Positions 1-5,173 of a stretch of DNA of 6,939 nucleotides are shown here, piece by piece. The stretch covers positions 1 to 6,939 of the forward strand of contig SAUS01000100.1 of NCBI GenBank assembly GCA_004000625.1, written 5' to 3'. A program made the translations under genes and the position numbers. The first letter of the stretch is position 1; each line of letters starts with the position of its first letter. The DNA is from Candidatus Cibiobacter qucibialis. Lineage in GTDB: Bacteria > Bacillota > Clostridia > Oscillospirales > Ruminococcaceae. The notes below the pieces were generated by a model. That model was not told the origin of the DNA. It did not search any database and worked only from the letters and a program-made list of their open reading frames with translations.

Positions 1-55
1 GGCATCTGCCGCACCTCGCTCGCCGTATCGGCACTTAGAATTATGCGGTATTGCC
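1..55 (-). mobile_element. MITE-like repeat, fragment cut by window edge
   Basis: The reverse complement of these 55 bases is identical, base for base, to 4792-4846, the first part of the complete element at 4792-4963. The inner end, GGCAATACCGCATAATTC when read leftward, is the terminal inverted repeat. It lies 20 bases past the thiM stop codon, with the same end facing the gene as in the copy behind cytX. The rest of the element lies outside the window, so its far end and target duplication cannot be seen. No protein is encoded here. Confidence 0.8.
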
Positions 56-75
56 CTAAGTTGCCACCATAAAAA

Positions 76-852
76 TTATTCCCCGGCAAATACTTCATCT
101 GTCATATTGCCTGCCACGTCAAACAGCGCCACGCGGAAGCTGCCCGCCCCGGCGGCATGGTTCTCAGCCTGCTCGGCGCAGGCTTTCCAGAACCGTGCGG
201 CCTGCACGGCAGCGGTAAAGGCATCCCCCGGCTGTACGGCGGCAAACGCCCCGCACAAAACGGAAAGCATACACCCGGCCCCCGTCACGGTGCGCATCCG
301 GTCGCTGCCGCCGCGCACGGTGCAGAGCTGCTGCCCATCGGCAATCAGGTCCTCGGTGCCGGAAAGCAGCACCACACACCCCAGCTTTTGCGCCAACGCT
401 GCGGCCAGCCCGGCGGGCGCTTTGGGGGCGGTCAGACTGTCCACCCCGTGCTCGCTGCCGCCAAGGCCCAGCAGGGCGGCGGCCTCCCCGGCGTTCACCC
501 GCACAATGGCGGGCTGCACCTGCTGCAAAAGGCTCTGGATGTTTGCCAGCCGCCAGGGGCTTGCGCCCACGCCCACCGGGTCCAGCACAACAGGGATGCT
601 GCGGCGGTTTGCCGTGGCACCGGCGGTGCGGGCGGCGGTGAACTTGGCTTCGTCCGGGGTGCCGGTGTTCAGCACAACGGCGCCGGCCAAAGCGGCAATG
701 TCGGCCATTTCCTGCGGGGCCTGGGCCATGATGGGGCTTGCCCCGATGGCCAGTGCCAGGTTGGCGCAGTCGTTGGCGGAAACAATGTTGGAAATGCAGT
801 GCAGAAGCGGGTGCTGCGCCCGGATGGCGGCCAGCGGTGCGGATACGGACAT
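76..852 (-). CDS. thiM: Hydroxyethylthiazole kinase ThiM
   Basis: ThiM phosphorylates the salvaged thiazole moiety (4-methyl-5-hydroxyethylthiazole, THZ) with ATP in the cytosol, giving THZ-P for ThiE. The 258-aa length is normal for the family. Visible motifs in order are HCISN (18-22), GASPIM (37-42), LNTGT (61-65), DPVGVGAS (91-98), RVNAGE (118-123), LSGTEDLI (163-170) and TGAGCMLS (190-197), the last holding the family's cysteine at 194. The start at 852 has GAGG at 862-865, nine bases upstream, inside the 16-base gap from the thiW stop. This implies an operon with thiW under the same upstream riboswitch. The two form a logical pair of thiazole importer and kinase. No terminator is visible after the stop, where a MITE begins within 20 bases. 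The gene appears intact. Confidence 0.96.
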   Translation of the reverse strand: MSVSAPLAAIRAQHPLLHCISNIVSANDCANLALAIGASPIMAQAPQEMADIAALAGAVVLNTGTPDEAKFTAARTAGATANRRSIPVVLDPVGVGASPWRLANIQSLLQQVQPAIVRVNAGEAAALLGLGGSEHGVDSLTAPKAPAGLAAALAQKLGCVVLLSGTEDLIADGQQLCTVRGGSDRMRTVTGAGCMLSVLCGAFAAVQPGDAFTAAVQAARFWKACAEQAENHAAGAGSFRVALFDVAGNMTDEVFAGE

Positions 853-868
853 AAATACAAACCTCGTG

Positions 869-1387
869 TTACTTGTTCAGGGCGTTCTGCATGGATTTCA
901 GGGTGCCGTTCTTTTCCAGCGCAAACAGGATGATACCGGCAATGATGGAACCGCCCACGGTGGAAACCAGGAACGGCACAATGTAGGCATAGAACGCAAT
1001 ATCGCCGGCGGCTTTGCCCATAAACAAGATGGCAACCGGCCATGCCAGCAAACCGCCGATGATGCCGGTGCCGAACACCTCACCGATCAAAGTGGGCAGA
1101 AGCTTGTGGGTTTTGTGGTAGACAATGCCGCACAGCAAAGCGCCGCACATGCTGCCGGGGAACGCCATCAGGCTGCCAAGGCCCAGCAGGTTGCGCAGCA
1201 GGCTGGCCACAAATGCGGCACCAACGCCATACCAGGGCCCCAGCAGAACGGCGCACAGTACATTGACCATGTGCTGCACCGGCGCGCACTTGCTGCCAAA
1301 AACAGGGAAAGAAAACATGCTGCCAACAACAGCAACGGCACACAGAACACCGGCCAGAGCCAGCTTTTTGGTATTGGACTTTTTCAT
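869..1387 (-). CDS. thiW: Thiazole ECF transporter S-component ThiW
   Basis: ThiW is the membrane substrate-binding (S) component of a group II energy-coupling factor transporter, predicted to take up the thiazole precursor. The ATPase and EcfT subunits are not in the window and would be shared from elsewhere. The 172-aa protein is very hydrophobic and typical in size. It has a short basic N-terminus (KK at 2-3 and 7-8), a first membrane segment at about 9-30, a KCAPVQHMVN segment at about 33-42 (PxQHxxN is typical of ThiW), and several further Gly/Leu-rich membrane segments. The frame stays open to 1441, but the start at 1387 is chosen because AAGGAGT (1395-1401) lies seven bases upstream; the upstream codons run into a U-tract hairpin. 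It is co-transcribed with thiM. Substrate assignment rests on family and context. Confidence 0.92.
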   Translation of the reverse strand: MKKSNTKKLALAGVLCAVAVVGSMFSFPVFGSKCAPVQHMVNVLCAVLLGPWYGVGAAFVASLLRNLLGLGSLMAFPGSMCGALLCGIVYHKTHKLLPTLIGEVFGTGIIGGLLAWPVAILFMGKAAGDIAFYAYIVPFLVSTVGGSIIAGIILFALEKNGTLKSMQNALNK

Positions 1388-1413
1388 ATCGAGTACTCCT
1401 TTTTCAATATAAC

Positions 1414-1460
1414 AAAAAAAGCGGAAGGCTGCCGCAGGCATCTGCCGTCAGCCGCCTTGT
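1414..1460 (-). terminator. Second intrinsic-terminator-like hairpin before thiW
   Basis: Read leftward, an imperfect GC-rich hairpin (GGCTG at 1453-1449 pairing with CAGCC at 1431-1427, plus partial flanking pairs) is followed by CCGC and seven U residues (1420-1414). It sits just upstream of the thiW ribosome binding site. The 5' strand of the hairpin overlaps AAGGCGGC (1458-1451), which can pair instead with GCCGCCTT at 1622-1615. Termination could therefore be conditional. The stem is less perfect than the one at 1655-1680, so confidence is moderate. Confidence 0.5.
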
Positions 1461-1623
1461 ACGGGCGCAGCGGGCAAACACTTCTCCCCGCTGTTCGGTC
1501 GAAGCTTGCTGGCTTCCTCTCACGCCGGAACACGGCTTCCCATCGCTGAATCACAAAGCTCCGGGCGCTCCCCCGCAGCTTCGGGCACAATGCCTGTTTT
1601 CCTTCCTTTCCCCTAAGGCGGCC
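1449..1623 (-). ncRNA. Unclassified structured leader RNA or small repeat upstream of thiW
   Basis: No gene is convincing here. The leftward reading frame lacks a ribosome binding site and runs through hairpins. Read leftward, the stretch is enclosed by an 8-bp inverted repeat (GCCGCCTT at 1622-1615, AAGGCGGC at 1458-1451), extendable by one G-U pair. Inside are candidate hairpins AAGCT/AGCTT around CGGG/CCCG, GCCG/CGGC, GAAGC/GCTTC, and CAGCGGG/CCCGCTG. It follows the TPP riboswitch terminator and precedes a U-tract hairpin next to thiW, which is where a tandem attenuator would sit. It did not match the FMN, lysine, SAM, cobalamin or T-box consensus signatures I know. An equally plausible reading is a non-coding mobile repeat. 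Confidence 0.4.
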
Positions 1624-1648
1624 CAACGGGCCGGCCCTGATATGATAC

Positions 1649-1680
1649 AAAAAAGCAGGGGCCCAACGCGGAGCCCCTGC
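1649..1680 (-). terminator. Terminator of the leftward TPP riboswitch
   Basis: Read leftward, a perfect 8-bp stem (GCAGGGGC at 1680-1673, GCCCCTGC at 1662-1655) with a 10-base loop is followed by six U residues (1654-1649). It lies 23 bases after the TPP aptamer, the expected arrangement for TPP-induced premature termination of the thiW-thiM transcript. Confidence 0.85.
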
Positions 1681-1703
1681 AAAAAAGACAGAACAAAACG
1701 GTT

Positions 1704-1791
1704 GAAAGTCTTCCTACGGTGGCATGGTCCACATCAGGTATTAAGGGTCGAAGCAGCGCTTCCTCTCAGCCAAAAAGGCTCCCCTGATTTC
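1704..1791 (-). promoter_or_regulatory. TPP riboswitch aptamer (leftward, thiW-thiM)
   Basis: Read leftward, the aptamer shows GGGG then AGCC-loop-GGC, the CTGAGAG pyrimidine-sensing motif, a GAAGC/GCTTC side hairpin, GACCC closing P2, then ACCTGATGTGG, ATGCCACCGTAGG. P1 can form between GAAA (1791-1788) and TTTC (1707-1704). P4 is preserved as GTGG/CCAC where many copies have CTGG/CCAG. It differs from the usual GGATAATGCC (CC replaces TA) and from GTAGGGA (here GTAGGAA), so ligand affinity may differ. It is expected to bind thiamine pyrophosphate and favour the terminator at 1649-1680. Confidence 0.93.
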
Positions 1792-1798
1792 GTTACCC

Positions 1799-1827
1799 AT
1801 CATAAACACTTGCGGGAATTTTGTCAA
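1799..1827 (-). promoter_or_regulatory. Leftward promoter for thiW-thiM
   Basis: Read leftward: consensus -35 TTGACA (1827-1822), a 17-base spacer, and -10 TATGAT (1804-1799). Initiation would fall just upstream of the P1 stem of the leftward TPP aptamer, as required for riboswitch control. Confidence 0.8.
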
Positions 1828-1831
1828 GGTC

Positions 1832-1860
1832 TTGTTTTTATCCGCAAAAAGGGGTATGAT
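1832..1860 (+). promoter_or_regulatory. Rightward promoter for thiE-thiD-cytX
   Basis: A -35 of TTGTTT (1832-1837, weak), a 17-base spacer and -10 TATGAT (1855-1860). Predicted initiation at about 1867 coincides with the start of the rightward TPP aptamer. Its -35 is only four bases from the -35 of the leftward promoter, so two polymerases could hardly bind at once. Confidence 0.65.
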
Positions 1861-1865
1861 AGTAC

Positions 1866-1959
1866 CTGTTATGGGGAGCCACTATGGCTGAGAGGGAACA
1901 ATCGGTTCCGACCCGATGAACCTGATGTGGGTAATGCCAACGTAGGGAGAATGCAACAT
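1866..1959 (+). promoter_or_regulatory. TPP riboswitch aptamer (rightward, thiE-thiD-cytX)
   Basis: It shows GGGG-AGCC-loop-GGCTGAGAG, a GGAAC/GGTTCC side hairpin, GACCC, then ACCTGATGTGGGTAATGCC and AACGTAGGGA, matching the conserved thi-box closely. P1 can form between TGTT (1867-1870) and AACA (1955-1958). A small alternative hairpin GAATG/CATTC (1949-1953, 1957-1961) overlaps the 3' strand of P1 and could form when TPP is absent. It is followed by a strong terminator and then thiE. Confidence 0.96.
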
Positions 1960-1970
1960 TCGTGTACAAA

Positions 1971-2004
1971 ACGGGTGCGCCTTTTTCCGGCGCGCCCGTT
2001 TTTT
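1971..2004 (+). terminator. Terminator of the rightward TPP riboswitch
   Basis: An 11-bp stem, ACGGGTGCGCC (1971-1981) with GGCGCGCCCGT (1989-1999), has a single G-U pair and a 7-base loop and is followed by a run of T to 2004. It lies between the aptamer and the thiE ribosome binding site, so control is by transcription attenuation rather than by hiding the ribosome binding site. Confidence 0.93.
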
Positions 2005-2031
2005 GTTTTGCCTTTTTTGGAGGTTTTGTTT

Positions 2032-2664
2032 ATGAAAGTTCTGCCGCAGCAGCTGCGCCTGTACGCTGTGACCGACCGCACTTGGCTGAACGGCCGCCGC
2101 CTTGCCGATGTAGTGGCCCAGGCCATTGACGGCGGGGCAACCTTTGTGCAGCTGCGGGAAAAATGCCTGGACGAACACGACCTGCTGGCCGAAGCCGAGG
2201 AACTGTCCGCCCTGTGCCACTTCCGCCATGTGCCGTTTGTGATTGATGATAATGTCGAGGTTGCTTTGGCAGCCGGGGCGGACGGCGTGCATGTGGGCCA
2301 GAGCGATATGGCCGCCAAGCGCGCCCGCGCCCTGCTGGGGCCGGATAAGATTTTGGGCGTATCGGCCCATAACGCTGCCGAAGCGCTGGCCGCCCAGGCC
2401 GACGGCGCGGACTACCTTGGCTGCGGCGCGGCCTTTGTGACCGGCACCAAGCTGGACGCCCACCCTGTTACTGCTGAAACCATGCGCGCGGTAACGGCGG
2501 CGGTCAACATCCCCGTTGTAGCCATCGGCGGCATTGACGCCGCCAACCTGCTGCAGCTGCAGGGCAGGGGGCTGGCCGGTGTGGCCGTTGTCAGCGCCAT
2601 TTTTGCCCAGGCCGACCCCTGCGCTGCCAGCCGGGAACTGTACCGCCTGGCCGGGCAGTTATAA
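2032..2664 (+). CDS. thiE: Thiamine phosphate synthase ThiE
   Basis: ThiE couples HMP-PP with THZ-P to make thiamine phosphate and pyrophosphate, where the two salvage branches meet. The 210-aa protein is a TIM-barrel enzyme of normal length. Visible motifs are YAVTD (11-15), VQLREK (39-44), FVIDDN (69-74), GADGVHVGQSD (82-92), GVSAHN (109-114), VTGTK in the phosphate-binding loop (136-140, where TSTK is common), AIGGID (164-169) and VAVVSAI (184-190). The frame is open upstream to 1642 through the riboswitch, but ATG 2032 is clearly the start because GGAGG (2019-2023) lies eight bases upstream, directly after the terminator. It is first in the thiE-thiD-cytX operon. A 136-base gap to thiD holds no convincing gene or hairpin terminator. 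Confidence 0.96.
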   Translation: MKVLPQQLRLYAVTDRTWLNGRRLADVVAQAIDGGATFVQLREKCLDEHDLLAEAEELSALCHFRHVPFVIDDNVEVALAAGADGVHVGQSDMAAKRARALLGPDKILGVSAHNAAEALAAQADGADYLGCGAAFVTGTKLDAHPVTAETMRAVTAAVNIPVVAIGGIDAANLLQLQGRGLAGVAVVSAIFAQADPCAASRELYRLAGQL

Positions 2665-2800
2665 TATGACCTTGCAGCTTTGGGGTGTTCGATACATCCT
2701 ATCGCTGTTGGTGCGCTGTGCATTGGGGGCACCACCTTGCACGGCGGATATTTTTACCTGATGCTGAACCACGCCCGATACGGGCAACAGGAGGAAAAAC

Positions 2801-3613
2801 ATGAGAACAGCATTGACAATCGCTGGCAGTGACTCCAGCGGCGGCGCCGGAATTCAGGCCGACATCAAAACCATGACGATGAACGGCGTGTTTGCCATGA
2901 GCGCCATCACCGCCCTGACCGCCCAGAACACCACTGGGGTAACCGGCATCCTGAATTCAACGCCGGAATTTTTAGCGCAGCAGCTGGATGCCGTGTTTAC
3001 GGATATCTACCCGGATGCTGTCAAGATCGGTATGGTCAGCTCTCAGGAGCTGATCCGCGTGATCGCCCAAAAGCTGCGGCAGTACGGCGCAAAGCATATC
3101 GTGGTGGACCCCGTGATGGTGGCAACCTCCGGCGCAGCCCTGCTGGAACCGGACGCCGTTACCGCGCTGGAAACTGAGCTTTTGCCCCTGGCGGAAGTCA
3201 TTACCCCCAACATCCCCGAAGCGGAGATCCTGTGCGGCCACAGCATTAAGACGGCTGCCGATATGGAAAACGCCGCTAAAGAGATCAGCCAGAAATTTGG
3301 CTGCAATGTGCTGTGCAAGGGCGGGCATAACCTGAACGATGCCAACGACCTGCTGGTGCTGACCGATGGCAGCGCCGCCTGGTTTAACGGCCAGCGCATT
3401 GATAACCCCAACACCCACGGCACTGGCTGCACCCTGTCCAGCGCCATTGCCTCCAACCTGGCAAAGGGCTATGATCTGGAAACCGCTGTGCGCCGCGCCA
3501 AGGCGTATATTTCCGGCGCATTGGCCGCCATGCTGGACCTGGGCCATGGCTCCGGCCCCATGAACCACGCCTTTGCATTGGATAACGAGTGGAGCAAGGA
3601 GGCCGAAGCATGA
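2801..3613 (+). CDS. thiD: Bifunctional HMP/HMP-P kinase ThiD
   Basis: ThiD phosphorylates 4-amino-5-hydroxymethyl-2-methylpyrimidine twice with ATP to give HMP-PP for ThiE. The 270-aa protein has the complete ribokinase-family signature: AGSDSSGGAGIQAD (8-21), DPVMVATSG (103-111), TPNIPEAE (135-142), KGGH (173-176), and the anion-hole/catalytic motif THGTGCTLSSA (205-215) with cysteine at 210. The start is supported by AGGAGG (2789-2794) six bases upstream. Its stop overlaps the start of cytX as ATGA (3610-3613), implying translational coupling to the transporter that supplies its substrate. Pyridoxal kinase activity is known for some relatives, but the context makes HMP the obvious substrate. 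Confidence 0.96.
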   Translation: MRTALTIAGSDSSGGAGIQADIKTMTMNGVFAMSAITALTAQNTTGVTGILNSTPEFLAQQLDAVFTDIYPDAVKIGMVSSQELIRVIAQKLRQYGAKHIVVDPVMVATSGAALLEPDAVTALETELLPLAEVITPNIPEAEILCGHSIKTAADMENAAKEISQKFGCNVLCKGGHNLNDANDLLVLTDGSAAWFNGQRIDNPNTHGTGCTLSSAIASNLAKGYDLETAVRRAKAYISGALAAMLDLGHGSGPMNHAFALDNEWSKEAEA

Positions 3614-4785
3614 AAAAGACTTCTGTATTCCAAAACAGCCTGATCTGGTTCGGCGCTGGTGTTTCCATTGCTGAGATCCTGACCGGCACTTACTTTGCCC
3701 CCCTCGGCATGGCCAAGGGCTTTGCCGCAATCCTGCTGGGCCATCTGATCGGCTGCACCATGATGTTCTTTGCCGGTCTCATCGGCGGGCGCACCGGGCT
3801 TTCCGCCATGGAAACCTCCAAGCTCAGCTTTGGCAAAAAGGGCAGCCTGTGGTTTGCCGCCCTCAACGTGCTGCAGCTGGTCGGCTGGACAGCCATCATG
3901 ATTTATGACGGCGCGCTGGCGGCAAACGGCATTGCCGGTGTGGGTGCCTGGCTGTGGTGCCTTGTTATCGGCGCATTGATCCTGGTCTGGATTCTGATCG
4001 GCCTGACCGACTTGGGCCGCATCAACCAGGTGGTTATGGTGCTGCTGTTCGTGCTGACCCTTGTCATGTGCAAGGTCATCTTCTTTGGTGGCAACGGTAT
4101 CATGACCGCGCAGGATGATTCCCTCAGCTTTGGCGCTGCCGTGGAGCTGGCCGTTGCCATGCCGCTGTCCTGGCTGCCGCTCATCAGCGATTACACCCGC
4201 GAAGCCGAAAAGCCCTTTGCCGCTACCCTGGCCAGCACTGTTACTTACGGCGTTGTTTCCTGCTGGATGTACCTCATTGGCATGGGCGCTGCCATCTATA
4301 CCGGCCAGAGCGATATCGCCCAGATCCTGCTGCAGGCTGGCCTTGGAGTGGTCGGTCTGCTGATCGTGGTGTTCTCTACCGTAACCACCACCTTCCTGGA
4401 TGCTTGGAGCGCCGGTATCTCTGCCGAGACCATCGCCCCCAAGTTCAAGGGCAAGCAGGTCGCCTTGATCGTGACCGTCATTGGCACCGTGGGCGCGATT
4501 GTTTTCCCCATGGATGATATCACCGATTTCCTGTACCTCATCGGCTCTGTGTTTGCCCCGATGATCGCCGTGCAGATTGCCGATGCTTTTATCCTGCATT
4601 CGGATGCTTCCGCCAAGGAGCTTTCCGCTTCCCGCATGATCATCTGGCTGGTGGGCTTTGTGATCTACCGCATCTTGATGAACATTGACTTTGTGCTGGG
4701 CAATACCCTGCCGGATATGCTCATCACCATGTTCATCACCGTGGTGTGGGGGCTGTGCGTGGAAAAGAACAAGAGCAAGACATAA
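3610..4785 (+). CDS. cytX: NCS1-family HMP transporter CytX
   Basis: CytX is a cytosine/purine (NCS1) family permease predicted to import hydroxymethylpyrimidine. The 391-aa protein is almost entirely membrane-embedded, with about 12 helices expected for the family. Early motifs typical of CytX are SLIWFGAGVSIAEILTGT (10-27), APLGMAKG, AILLGHLIG, and the NVLQLVGWTA segment, followed later by SWLPLISDYTRE and the TFLDAWSAG segment. The start at 3610 overlaps the thiD stop and has AAGGAGG (3596-3602) seven bases upstream. An in-frame ATG at 3589 has no such site. The riboswitch, the position next to thiD and the absence of cytosine deaminase genes support HMP over cytosine as substrate. A MITE begins six bases after the stop codon. 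Confidence 0.93.
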   Translation: MKKTSVFQNSLIWFGAGVSIAEILTGTYFAPLGMAKGFAAILLGHLIGCTMMFFAGLIGGRTGLSAMETSKLSFGKKGSLWFAALNVLQLVGWTAIMIYDGALAANGIAGVGAWLWCLVIGALILVWILIGLTDLGRINQVVMVLLFVLTLVMCKVIFFGGNGIMTAQDDSLSFGAAVELAVAMPLSWLPLISDYTREAEKPFAATLASTVTYGVVSCWMYLIGMGAAIYTGQSDIAQILLQAGLGVVGLLIVVFSTVTTTFLDAWSAGISAETIAPKFKGKQVALIVTVIGTVGAIVFPMDDITDFLYLIGSVFAPMIAVQIADAFILHSDASAKELSASRMIIWLVGFVIYRILMNIDFVLGNTLPDMLITMFITVVWGLCVEKNKSKT

Positions 4786-4791
4786 AATAAG

Positions 4792-4963
4792 GGCAATACC
4801 GCATAATTCTAAGTGCCGATACGGCGAGCGAGGTGCGGCAGATGCCAAGCCAAAAGCGCAGATAATACTGGATGTCTTATCGAGCATTTTGGCAACGCAG
4901 ATGCCGTGCCACAGCTGCCGGAGCGGTGCTTAAGCCGCAAGGCGGGAATTGTGCGGTGTTGCC
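4792..4963 (+). mobile_element. Complete MITE-like element with TAAG target duplication
   Basis: A 172-base non-coding element with imperfect terminal inverted repeats: GGCAATACCGCATAATTC at the left end and, on the opposite strand of the right end, GGCAACACCGCACAATTCC. It is flanked by TAAG on both sides (4788-4791, 4964-4967), a likely 4-bp target duplication. Internal features include two direct copies of GCAGATGCC (4838-4846, 4897-4905) and a GCTTAAGC palindrome. It has no plausible transposase frame, so it would need a transposase in trans. It sits between the cytX stop and the operon terminator. Confidence 0.85.
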
Positions 4964-4985
4964 TAAGAAATCCCCATAAAATGCA

Positions 4986-5016
4986 AAAGCAGAGCTGTCA
5001 AAAGCTCTGCTTTTTT
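4986..5016 (+). terminator. Intrinsic terminator of the thiE-thiD-cytX operon
   Basis: An 11-bp perfect stem, AAAGCAGAGCT (4986-4996) with AGCTCTGCTTT (5003-5013), and a T run to 5016. The A-rich 5' side could also let it work leftward. It now lies about 200 bases beyond cytX because the MITE intervenes. Confidence 0.88.
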
Positions 5017-5045
5017 CGTATACACGCCAAATGGTATTTTATCCC

Positions 5046-5072
5046 TGTAGGGCGGGATGCCCTCATCCCGCC
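5046..5072. repeat. REP-like palindrome, copy 1
   Basis: TGTAGG-type head followed by a 9-bp stem, GGCGGGATG (5051-5059) with CATCCCGCC (5064-5072), and a 4-base loop. It shares layout and the TGTAGGG head with the palindrome at 5115-5141. There is no T-tract, so it is not a standard terminator. Confidence 0.65.
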
Positions 5073-5114
5073 GCAGAGAAACCTTGCCGATTATGATAAA
5101 CGCTGCAAATAATT

Positions 5115-5141
5115 TGTAGGGGACGATGCTTGCATCGTCCC
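5115..5141. repeat. REP-like palindrome, copy 2
   Basis: The same TGTAGGG head as the palindrome at 5046, then a 10-bp stem, GGGACGATGC (5120-5129) with GCATCGTCCC (5132-5141). The stem sequence differs from copy 1 while the palindrome is kept, as expected for diverged members of a REP-like family. Neither has a T-tract. Confidence 0.65.
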
Positions 5142-5164
5142 GCTGCCGGGCCTTGCGGAGCGAA

Positions 5165-5173
5165 TGCTATAAT
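5165..5173 (+). promoter_or_regulatory. Candidate extended -10 element facing the 3' end of the 5197-5514 gene
   Basis: TGCTATAAT is a perfect extended -10 (TATAAT at 5168-5173), with no good -35 at the usual distance. It lies inside an inverted repeat TTGCGG (5153-5158) / CCGCAA (5182-5187). If active, it would make RNA antisense to the leftward gene beginning about 20 bases downstream. A chance match is quite possible. Confidence 0.3.

Noticed and set aside
107..1549. Long rightward open frames opposite thiM and thiW.
   Set aside because: They are antisense to two clearly identified genes. They lack start signals and have low-complexity Ala/Gly/His-rich composition typical of shadows in GC-rich DNA.
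1451..1622. Reading the 172-base interval in the thiW leader as another copy of the 172-base MITE.
   Set aside because: The equal length is a coincidence. The ends (GCCGCCTT/AAGGCGGC) and interior do not match the GGCAATACCGC element, and no flanking duplication is visible.
1388..1648. Cobalamin, FMN, SAM, lysine or T-box leader in front of thiW.
   Set aside because: None of their hallmark motifs (for example GCCACTG, AGGATAGGG, AGGGTGGNACCGCG) is present on the leftward strand.
1384..1650. Leftward 88-codon frame (M at 1650) spanning the orphan leader.
   Set aside because: It starts next to the TPP terminator U-tract, has no ribosome binding site, runs through several hairpins and a U7 tract, and overlaps thiW. 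It may be the translation of a repeat, but there is no sign it is a gene.
2666..2761. A 31-codon rightward frame starting two bases after the thiE stop, and a continuation of the thiE frame beyond its stop over the thiE-thiD gap.
   Set aside because: There is no ribosome binding site and no recognisable sequence, and thiE already has normal length and a typical end. The 136-base gap is probably untranslated.
3469..4887. Long leftward open frame (472 codons) opposite cytX.
   Set aside because: His/Asp/Gln-rich composition, no ribosome binding site, and fully antisense to cytX and part of the MITE. It is a shadow.
5046..5141. CRISPR array or phage attachment site at the palindrome pair.
   Set aside because: Only two short, non-identical palindromes with unequal spacing context, and no cas or integrase genes nearby.
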